Source: Pardosa pseudoannulata
Taxonomy: Eukaryota; Arthropoda; Arachnida; Araneae; Lycosidae
Direction: 5' to 3'
Length of the DNA: 64,000 nucleotides
Assembly (NCBI GenBank): GCA_032207245.1
Contig: CM063510.1
Location: forward strand, 45,992,015 to 46,056,014
The notes below the pieces were generated by a model. The model saw only the letters and a list, made by a program, of their open reading frames with translations. It did no database searches and was not told the origin of the DNA. Each line of letters starts with the position of its first letter. Position 1 is the first letter of the stretch. Shown here piece after piece: positions 45,700 through 55,870 of this stretch. A program made the translations under genes and the position numbers.

Positions 45700-47057
45700 A
45701 AATTTAAAAGTTATTCTTTGTTACCTTGAATAAATATCCAATTTTGTTTGGCTATGGAAAGTAATATCATCATAATGTTCTTTAAATTTATAATTTATGT
45801 TTATGTGCTACTGAAATTAAAACATGTTGTTTGATTTATTTTTGAATTGTATTTTTTTAGATTTCATTTTAGTTCAAAAGCATAATGTAACGCAAAATTA
45901 TTAAACGCTGAAATACTGTAACCTCACTGTCCAACTTTATTTTGGTTCACTGTACGTAAAGGAAACCTTAACTTTGTAACTTTAAAGATACCTTTTGATC
46001 ACCCATGAATGCATTTTGACTAGTTTCGCCGCGAAGTCTGAACTTACGTATGTATCTAGCATAAATTAAATTAAATTAACCGTAAAATGTTTAATTTTTA
46101 AATGCAAGATACCACAAAATAAGAAATTTTAAATCAAGAACCACAATCTGGTATCACCAGATTGTGGTTCTTAATCTTGGAAACACCGTTAAGTTGAGAA
46201 ACGAAACTATACCTTGGAGGAAATGTGCAAATGATATAATCAAAACATAACGTGTATAGGCAATGATACCAGATAAATATCTATTATTCGTGTGGTGATG
46301 TTTTTAAAAAATAATTTACATTTTTATAAGAATTGGTGAATATTGAAAGCCATTGACCGTCTGGAGGACAAGGTCAAAACACTGATCTATGACAGCACGA
46401 ACATGCAATGAGCTAACCGATGCGGTAGCGCGGCACTTGGTGGTCAAAAGTGACAACGTTCATTGGTTCGTGAAACCTGAAATTTTGATTTAAATTACAA
46501 ATTCAAGTACCAGTTTGCATGCCACTCTCACACAGTTTTAGAATTTAATGAAAATGTTCATTAATTTCTCTCCGCACGCCACTGCATTAAAAGAATTCTA
46601 TTCTTAAACTTTACATTTTATCCCGTAGTGATCTTATTGATTGGTAATTATTTTTTATCTTTCCTATCTTTTATATCTCGTGCTCGATTAAACCACGCTT
46701 AGACGATAGGGATCTTATAACTGGAGGGCAAGGTCCATGTTACAACTATTTTCCTGTAGTTTTGTAGTGATTTCACTGTTTACTTTTAGTTTATAAAGTC
46801 TTTTATTAAACAAGTTCTGTTGTCTTGATGATATTTAAATTATTCTCAATATGTAACAGTTTATGTTTTAATTCCTGAAGATTGGTTATTAACTCTTATA
46901 GTGTTAATGAATATGGAAATACACTTTTGAGTATGGAAATACACTTTTTTTCTTAAAATAATTAAAAAATGGTATTAAATATACTATTTTACACTTATTG
47001 TAGAAGTCGTCTACAAATGATGAGAGGAGATATTCGGGAAATTGTGACAAGACGGGT
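45700..47057. other. AT-rich DNA with one perfect hairpin
   Basis: No gene recognised. The hairpin at 46136-46172 is the only notable structure. Confidence 0.45.
46136..46172. repeat. Perfect 17-bp hairpin, 3-base loop
   Basis: AAGAACCACAATCTGGT and its exact complement flank ATC. With so tight a loop and no mismatches it is a recent or maintained palindrome. Confidence 0.95.
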
Positions 47058-47210
47058 TTAGTTTGGTTTGGAGAGCTATGGTCTAATGTTTTCTACAAGA
47101 AGTTTAATGAGACCGGGACCTACTGCTTAAAGCCGAATCTGTACAGCTACGAACATCCATACAGTAGCAGGATTCGAACTCGGGTACCGAAGAGCAGCGC
47201 TCTACCATTC
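47058..47210 (-). repeat. S2 SINE, minus member of head-to-head pair
   Basis: Begins with reversed tail GTTTAGTTTGGTTTGG and ends with reversed head GCTCTACCATTCG. The body GAGACCGGGACCTACTGCTT is intact. Confidence 0.85.
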
Positions 47211-47214
47211 GACT

Positions 47215-47394
47215 TGCCGAACATTGGCCGACTGGTTAGGGCGCTGATCGTCGGTACCGGAATTTCTGGGTTCGAATCTCACTATGGTATTGATATTCGT
47301 AGCCGTTCGGAATCGGCTTTAAGCAGTAGGTCCCGGTCTCATTAGCCCTTGTGTTGCAAAAAAGTAGACCATAGCGCGCCAAACCAAACCAAAC
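47215..47394 (+). repeat. S2 SINE, plus member of head-to-head pair
   Basis: Head GCCGAACATTGGCCGACTGG, B-box GGGTTCGAATCTC, body AAGCAGTAGGTCCCGGTCTC, and tail (CCAAA)n. Only a few bases separate it from the minus copy at 47058-47210. Confidence 0.9.
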
Positions 47395-47635
47395 CTACCA
47401 GTCAGCCATCGCTCATGTGACAAGAAAACAGAGTGTTGCAAGAAGTGTGACATCACATACTTTGAATATATCAATTTGAATGAACTTTGAAATTATTTTA
47501 AAATTACCAAAATTTGAAAGTAATTTTTCATTAGGGGGGGGGGGAATAATTTGCATATGATTTTTAATCGCTTTTTTCAATTTGACTTGTGTGTTAGTTG
47601 ATATATTGAAATAATTTTTAACTACTCACAGGCTA

Positions 47636-47900
47636 GCTAGAGATCTGAAATTTTGCACATAGGTTCAATGCCGGTGACAATACACTATTCAATCATAAAG
47701 ATCAGATTGAAGAGAAAAAATAAAATCAGTTTGGTAAATGAAAAAAACTGTTAAGCGTACTTGGAATCCAATTGCAGAGATTTTAAACTAGTACAGCCAT
47801 CTAGTTGCAAGGGGCATTACTAAAAACTTAAACAAAATTTTTACTTTTTAGTGAAATTTTTATGGTTTTTCTGTTAAATAAAAGAGGTTTATTAAAAAAA
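47636..47900. repeat. Interspersed repeat U, copy 2
   Basis: Same order of motifs as 41815-42126 but without the AAAT run, and with GAAGAGAAAAAATAAAATC in its place. Preceded by a G9 tract near 47535. Confidence 0.65.
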
Positions 47901-48327
47901 TACTTTCTTACATAGATTATGCCTTGTGAGAGATGTTGTGAGTTATTTGTATTTCAGTGTTTTTTTTTATGAAAAATGTTATTTTATCAATTTTATTATT
48001 TTCTCAAACCTTTTATTTCAGTACATTATAATAATTAACTGAGTTAGTTTTCTTGATAATTACATATATTTAAGTCTACAAATATATTTTACCTATAAAA
48101 ATAAGTTTAAAAGTGTGGTTAATTGTATTTCAGTAATTTCTTTGTAAATATACTCATTTCATAAATTTTTATTTATCTTGGGTTTCAGAACATTTTAATA
48201 ATTTATCCAGGTTGTTTTCTTACTAATCATGTATGTTAAATGCAAAATTTATTTTAAAATATTTTATAACATACTTTTTACTTATTCTCAATAAATCGAA
48301 CTTCCTAAATCTCAAACATCTTAAATG
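47901..48327. other. AT-rich DNA, no gene recognised
   Basis: No feature seen. Confidence 0.5.
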
Positions 48328-48335
48328 ATCCAGAT

Positions 48336-48985
48336 CAGGGCCGTAACAAGGTCCTTTAACGCCCGCGGCAAAAAACTGATATGCGCCCCTACCACCCAAT
48401 ATAGTGAGAAAATATATAAATGTTTCTTTCTATATCATATATTTAGATTGAACTCAAAATATTTTGTTAATTCTTAAAATGTTCCAACTATATTAATTTT
48501 TTATTTTTTCTTCTCTATTCATTTTATTGAAAATATTTTCGAACACTCTAGAAGCATTATTTTGCTGATAAACTAGATGATTTATTTGAGGGGAATATTT
48601 TTTTTATTTGTACATTGAACTTGCATAAAAAATGATGATTTTCTAAATTTAAATTTAGTTTTAATAACTTTAATAAATTCAAAATTTAAAACGAATAAAC
48701 AAATTTATATAAAGGCATATTAGAAGTGTTTGCTAAACATTTTGCAAGAATCTATAACAAGTTTATTCTGTAGGAGCATTTTAAAAAAAAATCAGAAAAA
48801 TCATAAAACAGTAATTTTTAAACACATTGGATTTTAAAAATAAAATCTAATTCTATAATAAAAAAAATAATTTTTACTTCTACTTGAGGCGAATCGTCTT
48901 CTTTCGGACTCTATTTTCCTTCCAGTGCGTATGACTGATCTCCCGTGGCAAATGCCACCTTTGTCATCCCCTAGTTACGTCCCTG
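48336..48985. mobile_element. hAT MITE with perfect 8-bp target duplication
   Basis: CAGGGCCGTAACAAGG at the left and CAGGGACGTAACTAGG (reversed) at the right form the terminal inverted repeat of the well-known 'CAGGGGCGTAACTAGG' hAT group. Identical ATCCAGAT lies at 48328-48335 and 48986-48993. The 650-base interior is AT-rich except near the ends and has no transposase motif I can see. Confidence 0.92.
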
Positions 48986-48993
48986 ATCCAGAT

Positions 48994-49555
48994 AATTTTA
49001 AGTTATCTAGAACTGACTGTAATTTTTTGATTGCAAGTAACTTCTGTTCCTCTAATATTTATCAGACTTATCCACTACTTTTTGTTGTTATGAATATGTT
49101 TTGTTAATGAATAAACATAATTATCGTCCAGAATATACGTCAATGCATCAACGGAAGAGAGACGTTGCGTATTCAAACCTCTCCCATGAACTAAAAGATT
49201 GAAAAATGTTCTTAAATTTTTAATTTTTAATATGAAAATATCTTGACTTGTATTATATTTTGACACTTTTATTATATTTTTGTCAAATTATAAATTAATA
49301 CTCAGTTGCAATGTACCATAATTTGACAAAATGATAGACGCGTTACGTGCAAAACGTGATCTCTCGTTGCCCTTTGCTCTAAAACCTCATTCCTTAGAAA
49401 ATTGGGTTCGCCCTTACGTTACTTTGAAAACGTTCATGGAAATGTCGACATAGTAGTAGTACAGTTTACGTAAGCTATGTCTTTAGAATTTATATGGAAA
49501 GCGAAATTTTTCTACCTATCTCTTTCAATGGTAGATTTAACACTTCCTGAGTAAC
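48994..49555. other. DNA upstream of the tRNA pair
   Basis: No gene recognised. No obvious external Pol III element; tRNA promoters are internal. Confidence 0.4.
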
Positions 49556-49627
49556 TTCCATGTGGTCTAGTGGTTAGGATTCCTGGCTTTCACCCAGGCG
49601 GCCCGGGTTCGATTCCCGGCATGGGAA
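49556..49627 (+). tRNA. tRNA-Glu (TTC)
   Basis: A 72-base cloverleaf. The acceptor stem TTCCATG pairs with CATGGGA (one T-G pair), discriminator A. D-arm contains TGGTCTAGTGGTTAGGAT (A-box), the anticodon stem CCTGG/CCAGG encloses CTTTCAC with anticodon TTC, and the T-arm GCCCGGGTTCGATTCCCGGC gives a perfect B-box GGTTCGATTCC. Sequence agrees closely with animal tRNA-Glu outside the stems. No intron. The terminator is unclear because a second tRNA follows after 3 bases. Confidence 0.95.
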
Positions 49628-49630
49628 GAA

Positions 49631-49702
49631 GGTTCCATGGTGTAATGGTTAGCACTCTGGACTTTGAATCCAGCGATCCGAATTGAAATCTCGGTGGAAC
49701 CT
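49631..49702 (+). tRNA. tRNA-Gln (TTG), T-arm damaged, possible pseudogene
   Basis: GGTTCCA pairs with TGGAACC in the acceptor, discriminator T. The A-box region TGGTGTAATGGTTAGCAC and the anticodon arm CTGGA-CTTTGAA-TCCAG (anticodon TTG) are intact. The T-arm reads CCGAATTGAAATCTCGG where animal tRNA-Gln has CCGAGTTCAAATCTCGG. One change breaks the last T-stem pair and the other replaces the invariant C56 (TTC to TTG), which normally pairs with G19 and is also part of the B-box. Function is doubtful. Confidence 0.85.
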
Positions 49703-50453
49703 TGTATTTGTTTTTTAACAAGATGTGGATTTTACGGTTTCATTACATTCCTGGAGAGAAATTAAAGTTCGATTAAATTAGTATTCTTTAGTTCTAATAA
49801 AATATTTCGACTTAATCTTAACTTTTCATCAGTTATGATGCTGTTAAACGTCAGTGTGGAGAATTTAGAACGTAAATTTTTCGTGAATATGAAAAAATGC
49901 ATATTAATGAATTACATAAAATGGGGTTTGCATTATCAGTTTAAACTGATTTCTAGTTTTAATAAAAAGATAATTTTTTTTCTCTTCTGAATTTGTACTT
50001 TATTGCTATACTATATTCCAGGTTATTCAGAGAACCCATCCATTTATATTTAATATTCTTTAAACAATGCAATATTTTGCTTTAAAGATAATTCTTCATT
50101 GGTGATGGCCAAATGGGTAATTGGCCAATTACCGATGCTTTTCGTTAGCGAAATTCTTGGGTCAAATCAATAATAGCTGAAAATGTAATAAGCATTCTTA
50201 CGGGATTAATATATAAGATGTACTTTATTGATAAAATTTCGTGTTTTGGTTTGTGGTTTATTTTTTATGCCTTTTTTAATTTATTGTTGCAGCCTTCATT
50301 ATTATTATTTATCATTATGTTTTTAACCATCCCGTTACCAATTGCTTTTATATATTTGCCAATATCCGTATTTGGGTCACTATTTTGTGGTTTATCTTTT
50401 TTATAATTTTTTATATTTATACTACATTAAAAGCCTGTAAGATAGGTTAAAAC

Positions 50454-50454
<1 letters not shown>
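49703..50454. other. AT-rich DNA, no gene recognised
   Basis: A TTTTTT run at 49710-49714 region could act as a Pol III terminator. A hydrophobic 62-codon frame (50218-50406) is rich in Phe/Leu as expected by chance in T-rich DNA. Confidence 0.35.

Positions 50455-50513
<59 letters not shown>
50455..50513. repeat. (TA)n microsatellite
   Basis: About 58 bases of pure TA, no F arm beside it. Confidence 0.97.
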
Positions 50514-50514
<1 letters not shown>

Positions 50515-51612
50515 AAAATATAATAATAAATAGCACAATATATGAACAGGAATAAAAAACCCTTACAGCAGCAATGGGAGAATAGAACCGACAAACTTCG
50601 CAATAAAATCGCGGCGCACGAACAAAATGAGCTAATGTGGCATGGTGAAAAGCGAAAATTATCTCGGAATGTTCTCATGCCTGCTGGATTCAAGGAGACT
50701 TTTTGACTTTTGGTGTTCAGCCTTTAAATTTTCCTGGAGAATCTACGGTACAAAACAGCGGCAGTGAGAATTTTTTTTAAAAATTATTTAATAAATGTAA
50801 CTTTAAATGAATATAAATATAAATAAATATAATTATAATTAAATATAAATAAAATATATATAAGTATAAATAAATATAAATAAATAAATAAATTAAAAAT
50901 AAATTGAATAAATACTAAAAAATTGACAATTTATCAACTCATGAAAGAGTAGGTAAATTAGTAATGGTGATAACAAATTTGTAAACACACGCATTCGTCA
51001 GATTTGCCATTTGTCAAGTTCGGAGTATCCTGTAAACTAGTTAAAATATAGCAGTGTTAGGACTTTGAATTTTTTTTTTTTTTTTTTGCTTATATTTTGG
51101 TGCGTTTATGAAAAATATTAAATAAACTGTGTTACTCATTTTATACAAATGAATTGTTTTGCTTCAGTAATTGTTTATATTGCTAGTTTGTAATATAATC
51201 TAAAAATCATTTTTTTTAAAATTTTTAAATAATTGTGACCGTATTCTAGTAACTTTAACTACCCATGTCGAAGGCTGGCCGAGAATTGACTAGCTGTTAT
51301 TTAAAAATAAAATTTTAAAAAATGTTTGCACTTTACATCCATTCACATAGCTAAAATCATCTGTAATAAATATGACTCAAGGTGGCTTCATGTAGAGAGT
51401 GTCGGGAAATTTGACATCTTGCAACAACGAATCGCGGGCATCACTATGTATGGTACATATTTTATTACTGGCTCTATTTGTTGACAATAAACTATCATAT
51501 CCTTCAATAATCAGCAACATACGAAGTTTAATTAACATTTTTATTACTACACTTATTTATTAAAGTGGTTCTAAAACTTTATTTGGGAACTTTAACTATC
51601 CCTACGGGAATT
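50514..51612. other. AT-rich DNA, no gene recognised
   Basis: A region of repeated (AAAT)-like words lies at 50805-50920. Nothing else recognised. Confidence 0.4.
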
Positions 51613-52340
51613 TTGGTTTGATTTGGAGCGGTCTACCGCTTTGCTCAAGAGGGCTAATGAGACCGGGACCTACTATTTAACACTAGATTTACTGATGTTG
51701 ATCATATACCTATTTTTACTGAAGTGAGCCAATTTGACTCATACAAGAAAATTGAAGTTTTTTGCAAAGAAAATAGTTCCAAATTAATTTAAATAAAATG
51801 TTTACTATCAAAAATTTCATGGAAAACATTTTTTACTTATAAAATCTGTTTTTGAAGCACATTTTCCGCAAACATTTCTATTACATTTGGCACAATGGTT
51901 TCTACATCTGTTTCTTTTGCATGATTGTTGAACTTGACAATTCTTCCGTGCATCAGTAGCATGAATTTCTGTCAATGGAATGGAAGTGTTCTCGACTTCT
52001 TCTCTATATTTACTTTATACTATACTTTATATACTTTATACTTTATATTTACTATATTTATTACTATATTTATTTTCATATACATTCTATGAATCAAATT
52101 GGCTCACAACAGTGAAAATAGGTATACCACATTTGATAATGCGAAATGAAGGGGTCTGCGGGGAAGAGGAATGAAAGTTTACATATATTTTATTACTTAA
52201 CTAAAAACCAAAGTATGTTTTTGAAAAGTGATATTAAAGTTTATATATATATATATAGTGATCAAATTTTTAATGAGTCAAATTGGCTCGGTCCGTAAAT
52301 CTAGTGTTAAAGCGGCGTTGTAGTGAGCCTCCGATGTTAC
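51613..52340 (-). repeat. S2 SINE split by a piggyBac element
   Basis: TTTTGGTTTGATTTGGAGCG ... GACCGGGACCTACTATTTAA on the left is reversed S2. The S2 text resumes after the insertion as TTAAAGCGGCG, where intact copies read CTGCTTAAAGCCG. The TTAA of the SINE itself served as the target. Confidence 0.85.
51681..52306 (-). mobile_element. piggyBac deletion derivative with Cys-rich C-terminus
   Basis: TTAA (51677-51680) then CACTAGATTTAC, and CTAGTG then TTAA (52307-52310), with reversed GTAAATCTAGTG giving a 12-base inverted repeat. Subterminal TGAGCCAATTTGACTCA-like motifs occur at both ends. On the minus strand near 51975-51850, RKNCQVQQSCKRNRCRNHC then AKCNRNVCGKC has the spacing of the cysteine-rich domain at the C-terminus of piggyBac transposases. 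The catalytic part is gone. Confidence 0.88.
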
Positions 52341-53127
52341 GAAGTTAATGTTAAAATACTTGGAAATAAAAAATGGAAAAATTTGAGAAACCGTGCACCC
52401 TTTTTTAATCTTGAAGTTTTTCATAAACACCTTTTTTGAAGCTTTTTCTTAATTAGTAAAAGTGCAATTTTCAAAGAAACTTGAGAGAAATTTGTAAAAA
52501 TGAAAACATTTCTATTCAAGCCCCGCCTCCGTCCGCTTCGGGGAAGATGTGCAGAGGAATGGGGGGGGGGAGGAGGGAGAAGTCAGAAATAAAGGAAATT
52601 ATCTGAAGATTTGGGAGTAAACGAAGTGACTGATGTTGATGTCAGTACGATAATTGGGGCAGTCCTTTAGTTTATTTTTTAGGTTATAAGAAATTTTATA
52701 CCTCTTGGTACATTAGTTGTTTTGCTTATTTGTATGCTGACGAAATATTTAAGAGTTTAAGATTTGTACATTGTATGCATATTTCAAGTCAATACATAAA
52801 AATAATTATATATTAATAGTTTTGGTACCGTACTCTTGTTTGGTACCGTACTTTATTTTATTTTTCTTGCACTATTGTTAAAAAATTCATCATGAGCAAC
52901 AGATACAGAAAATGTAAATATCATGTCACTTCTCCGATTTCGAAATACTAAGACCGTTCATGCCAGCAGCGAGATTCGAATAAACGAACTACTAATTATA
53001 AACGACTAGTTATAACATAATACACATATGTATTCATTGTCGGAACTTGGGAGAGAAAATAGAGGCATTTGACACAGGCACATCAGTCGCAGAGGCTTGA
53101 CATTGTGTACCAAAGTCTTGCTAAAAG
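52341..53127. other. AT-rich DNA, no gene recognised
   Basis: No feature beyond a G-rich run near 52562. Confidence 0.45.
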
Positions 53128-53715
53128 CACTCCGTGATGGAAACTGAATCCGAACGAGGACAATTCGTCCCCACAAAAGGAAAAGCTGAGAAATAATTAA
53201 AAAAATTTCCTAATTCTAATTAAAAGGTTGAGCAAAAAGAAAATAAACTAAAGTTATTAAAAATGGATGCGTGGAAATTGACTTTTATGCATATCAGAAT
53301 GGATTTCAATTATCCGAAAACTTAGGAAAACTATAAAGAAGTTAAAGAATGTATTCATATGCTAGAGTTATCGAATATACGTCCAAACTTAGCAATTGCA
53401 TTTACGAACGTTCTTTGCTCGCATATAACGATAATAATTTTGTGTGGATATTTCTTCAGCAAGCCGTAAAGATTAAAATTAAATCTACACCCATGTTGGT
53501 TGGATACGATTTTAGGACAAGAAAATCTAGGAAATATGTCTATACTGTGCATTAAAAAGAAACCGCAGAGACTTGGAAAGAGGAAGTCATGTACAGATTC
53601 TAAATCTAGGAAAGTAAGGTTGTAAATACTTTTCCTTTTTATATAATACATAAAACTGTTAGTTTCTTAATTTGTCAGTTCTGAGTTCATTATGAATATA
53701 TATTTTGTATATATA
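53128..53715 (+). repeat. Interspersed repeat R5, copy 2
   Basis: CTCCGTGATGGAAACTGAATC, CCGAACGAGGACAA, and further on GTTGTAAATACTTTTCC and TTAGTTTCTTAATTTG match 11080-11545 in order. Slightly longer than copy 1 and diverged. Confidence 0.55.
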
Positions 53716-54039
53716 TAAAACGCGTTAATATTGTCCTCCAATATACTTTATAGTAGAGACACAACTCAGATTTTTGCCAGGGTCCCCAAAGGGCCTATTT
53801 CCGGCCTTGCATGTTATTATCATAAATTGACCAAAAGGTCGAAAGTTACATACAAAAATTTAAAATTTGTGATCCTTTCGTCTAAAATCGTTCTTCCCCT
53901 CCCGTATAAAATAAGTATGTGTACGCAACTGACAGTAATTAATATTTTCCTCTTAAAGTAATATTCAGAGGGAGACAATGCAATCACTCAACTAAAGAAA
54001 ACATTGCTTATGTGTGTTCAGTTAAGTTGTTTTTTCAGT

Positions 54040-54124
54040 TCCCATGTGGTCTAGTGGTTAAGGTTCCTGGCTTTCCCCCATAAAGCCCGAGTTCTGTTCC
54101 TGGCCTGAAAGGTGATTCCATGGT
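54040..54124 (+). pseudogene. Decayed tRNA-Glu plus tRNA-Gln start
   Basis: CCCATGTGGTCTAGTGGTTA and GGTTCCTGGCTTTC are shared with the tRNA-Glu at 49556, but the anticodon stem 3' side and T-arm are scrambled (CCCCATAAAGCCCGAG, TTCTGTTCCTGG). Right after it, GGTGATTCCATGGT aligns with the first bases of the tRNA-Gln, GGTTCCATGGT. The same gene order and near-contiguity point to a decayed copy of the pair. Confidence 0.7.
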
Positions 54125-54129
54125 CACCT

Positions 54130-54249
54130 ATATCATACAATCATGCCTATATTCCCCGAAAATAATGCTAAATTTGTCAACCTCTTGTGACCAGTTCTAT
54201 TGCGAAGAAATGTTTTTATTCTTTTCACAGCAGAAAACGATCTTTCAAA
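54130..54249 (-). pseudogene. hAT transposase C-terminal relic, cut by assembly gap
   Basis: Reading from the gap leftwards: ERSFSAVKRIKTFLRNRTG, then HKRLTNLALFS, then a stop. This is the hAT dimerisation region ('ERSFSxLKxIKxxLRxxxxxxRLxxLALLS'). It is the best preserved of the three relics of this family. Confidence 0.8.
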
Positions 54250-54349
54250 NNNNNNNNNNNNNNNNNNNNNNNNNNNNNNNNNNNNNNNNNNNNNNNNNNN
54301 NNNNNNNNNNNNNNNNNNNNNNNNNNNNNNNNNNNNNNNNNNNNNNNNN
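54250..54349. other. Assembly gap (100 N)
   Basis: Exactly 100 N, the usual placeholder for a gap of unknown size. The left flank is the hAT relic that in the other two copies runs about 60 bases further to a piggyBac-like element and then the 227-bp satellite. Confidence 0.99.
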
Positions 54350-54969
54350 AATGGGTTATACTAAAATAAATTCGAACCAATTTTAGCTGTATGCGAACTA
54401 TTCCTTATCAAACCTTTCTCAAATATATTTGCTACACATTCCTCTAAGGTCATTTACCCAAGAGTCATTCTTTATGGCTAGATTACCTCTAATCGAGCTA
54501 TTAACTAAAAAAAGACCAATTAAAATTTAAAACGTGCCAATAAAAAGCACATTAACCCACTGCCATATGATCTATAAAGTTAAAAGTAGATAACAGCAAA
54601 TAATATTGATGATTATAAGAAAGAGCTAATCTTCCGCTGACTTATAAATAGATTTAGCTGTCCTTTCCTGAAATAGTTAATCTGGCTCAAGGTCAGGTAA
54701 GTAATAATGTGAATGAATGTGTCCATTTGGAATCTTTTACACCAAGTTAGAAGGTTTTGCCACAGTTTCATGTTCTGAGCAAGGTTTTGAAGAGCAATAA
54801 AGATATTTCGGTTAGCTGGGGGAGATAAAAAATATTTCACTTTGTGTCAAGCTCAAATCTTCCAGTATGGAGCATTGAACATTTATCCCACTTCCTCACA
54901 CGTTGAAAAAGCCAGGAATTGAATGCATGATTCCTTTTGATGAGGAATGCGCGAATTTCTCGTCCTATA
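54350..54969. other. AT-rich DNA right of the gap
   Basis: No gene recognised and no similarity to the hAT relic, the piggyBac-like element or the satellite. Confidence 0.4.
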
Positions 54970-55870
54970 GTAAATAATCTGTCTCGAACAGCATGTATTT
55001 CTTTGCTGTTACGAATTTTCTAAACTGGCCACTAGGGCTCTATAAAGATTTAATTGATTAGAACCCTTGCCAAGAGTGAATTGTATCCCCAGCAGTCATT
55101 TCCGAGTAAGGGTTAAAAGGGAAAAGCAAGGGTTTTTCGACCCTGATTGTAGATCGGAAAATCCCAGGGAATTTTCTTGAGTTATAATGACGGCTTTTGA
55201 CTACAAATTTACTTTGGTATCTTTTGTGTATTAGGCTACCAGGTGCTCATTGACACTATTTTCATTTAAGGACTATTTTTGGTAGTTTTATATAAAATCT
55301 ACATTCGTTAATAGATTTAGTAAAAATTTTTCTCACACACATACTTATAAGTAAGGGAAAACTAACTAAACTAATGTAGAGATTTTGTATAAACCCTGGA
55401 GACGTTAAGGAATTTAATATCAGAAAACTTCCCGTAGTTTGATAGTTCAATCATGGGGAAGTAAATTTAGAGCCGAAAGCCTCTATTAGGGTTTCAGGCT
55501 TGGGTGTTTTAAATCTACAGTCAAGGGAAAAAAAAACCGCGTCTCTTTGCTTTCCCCCTTTTTGCCCCTAATCTAAACTGATAACTGGGAGCGTGGATCT
55601 AGCTAATTGAAACTTTATAGTGCCCTAGCGGTATATTTAGGAGATTCCCGAACAAAAAGGAGATACACTACACGCTTTTAGATATAGATTCTTATGCAGA
55701 TTTTTGCTTAGATTTTTTCACAGATTCTTGCTCAGGTGTATGCTTAGCTTTTCACTTAGATTTTTAATGCTAGCTGATCTCTTAGTTTTTCCCTTCCCTA
55801 TGATGCAGTGAAAACCCATTCACTCAACACTCTGGTAATAAAGATGTTTCGTGGCTATGTGTTTGTATAC
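54970..55870. repeat. Diverged foldback family F member, arms reversed
   Basis: The minus arm (about 55010-55215) has TTTTCTAAACTGGCCACTAG, GGGTTAAAAGG and GGGAATTTTC. The plus arm (about 55437-55865) has TCCCCCTTTTTGCCCCTAA, GATAACTGGGAG, AAAAAGGAGATACAC and CCCTATGATGCAGTG. The arms face the opposite way from those at 29395-30500 and are much more diverged. The central 55216-55436 segment also matches 14830-14990. Confidence 0.6.

Noticed and set aside
50218..50406. Hydrophobic 62-codon frame that looks like a membrane protein
   Set aside because: T-rich DNA gives Phe/Leu/Ile-rich frames by chance, and there is no start context, splice site or conserved motif.
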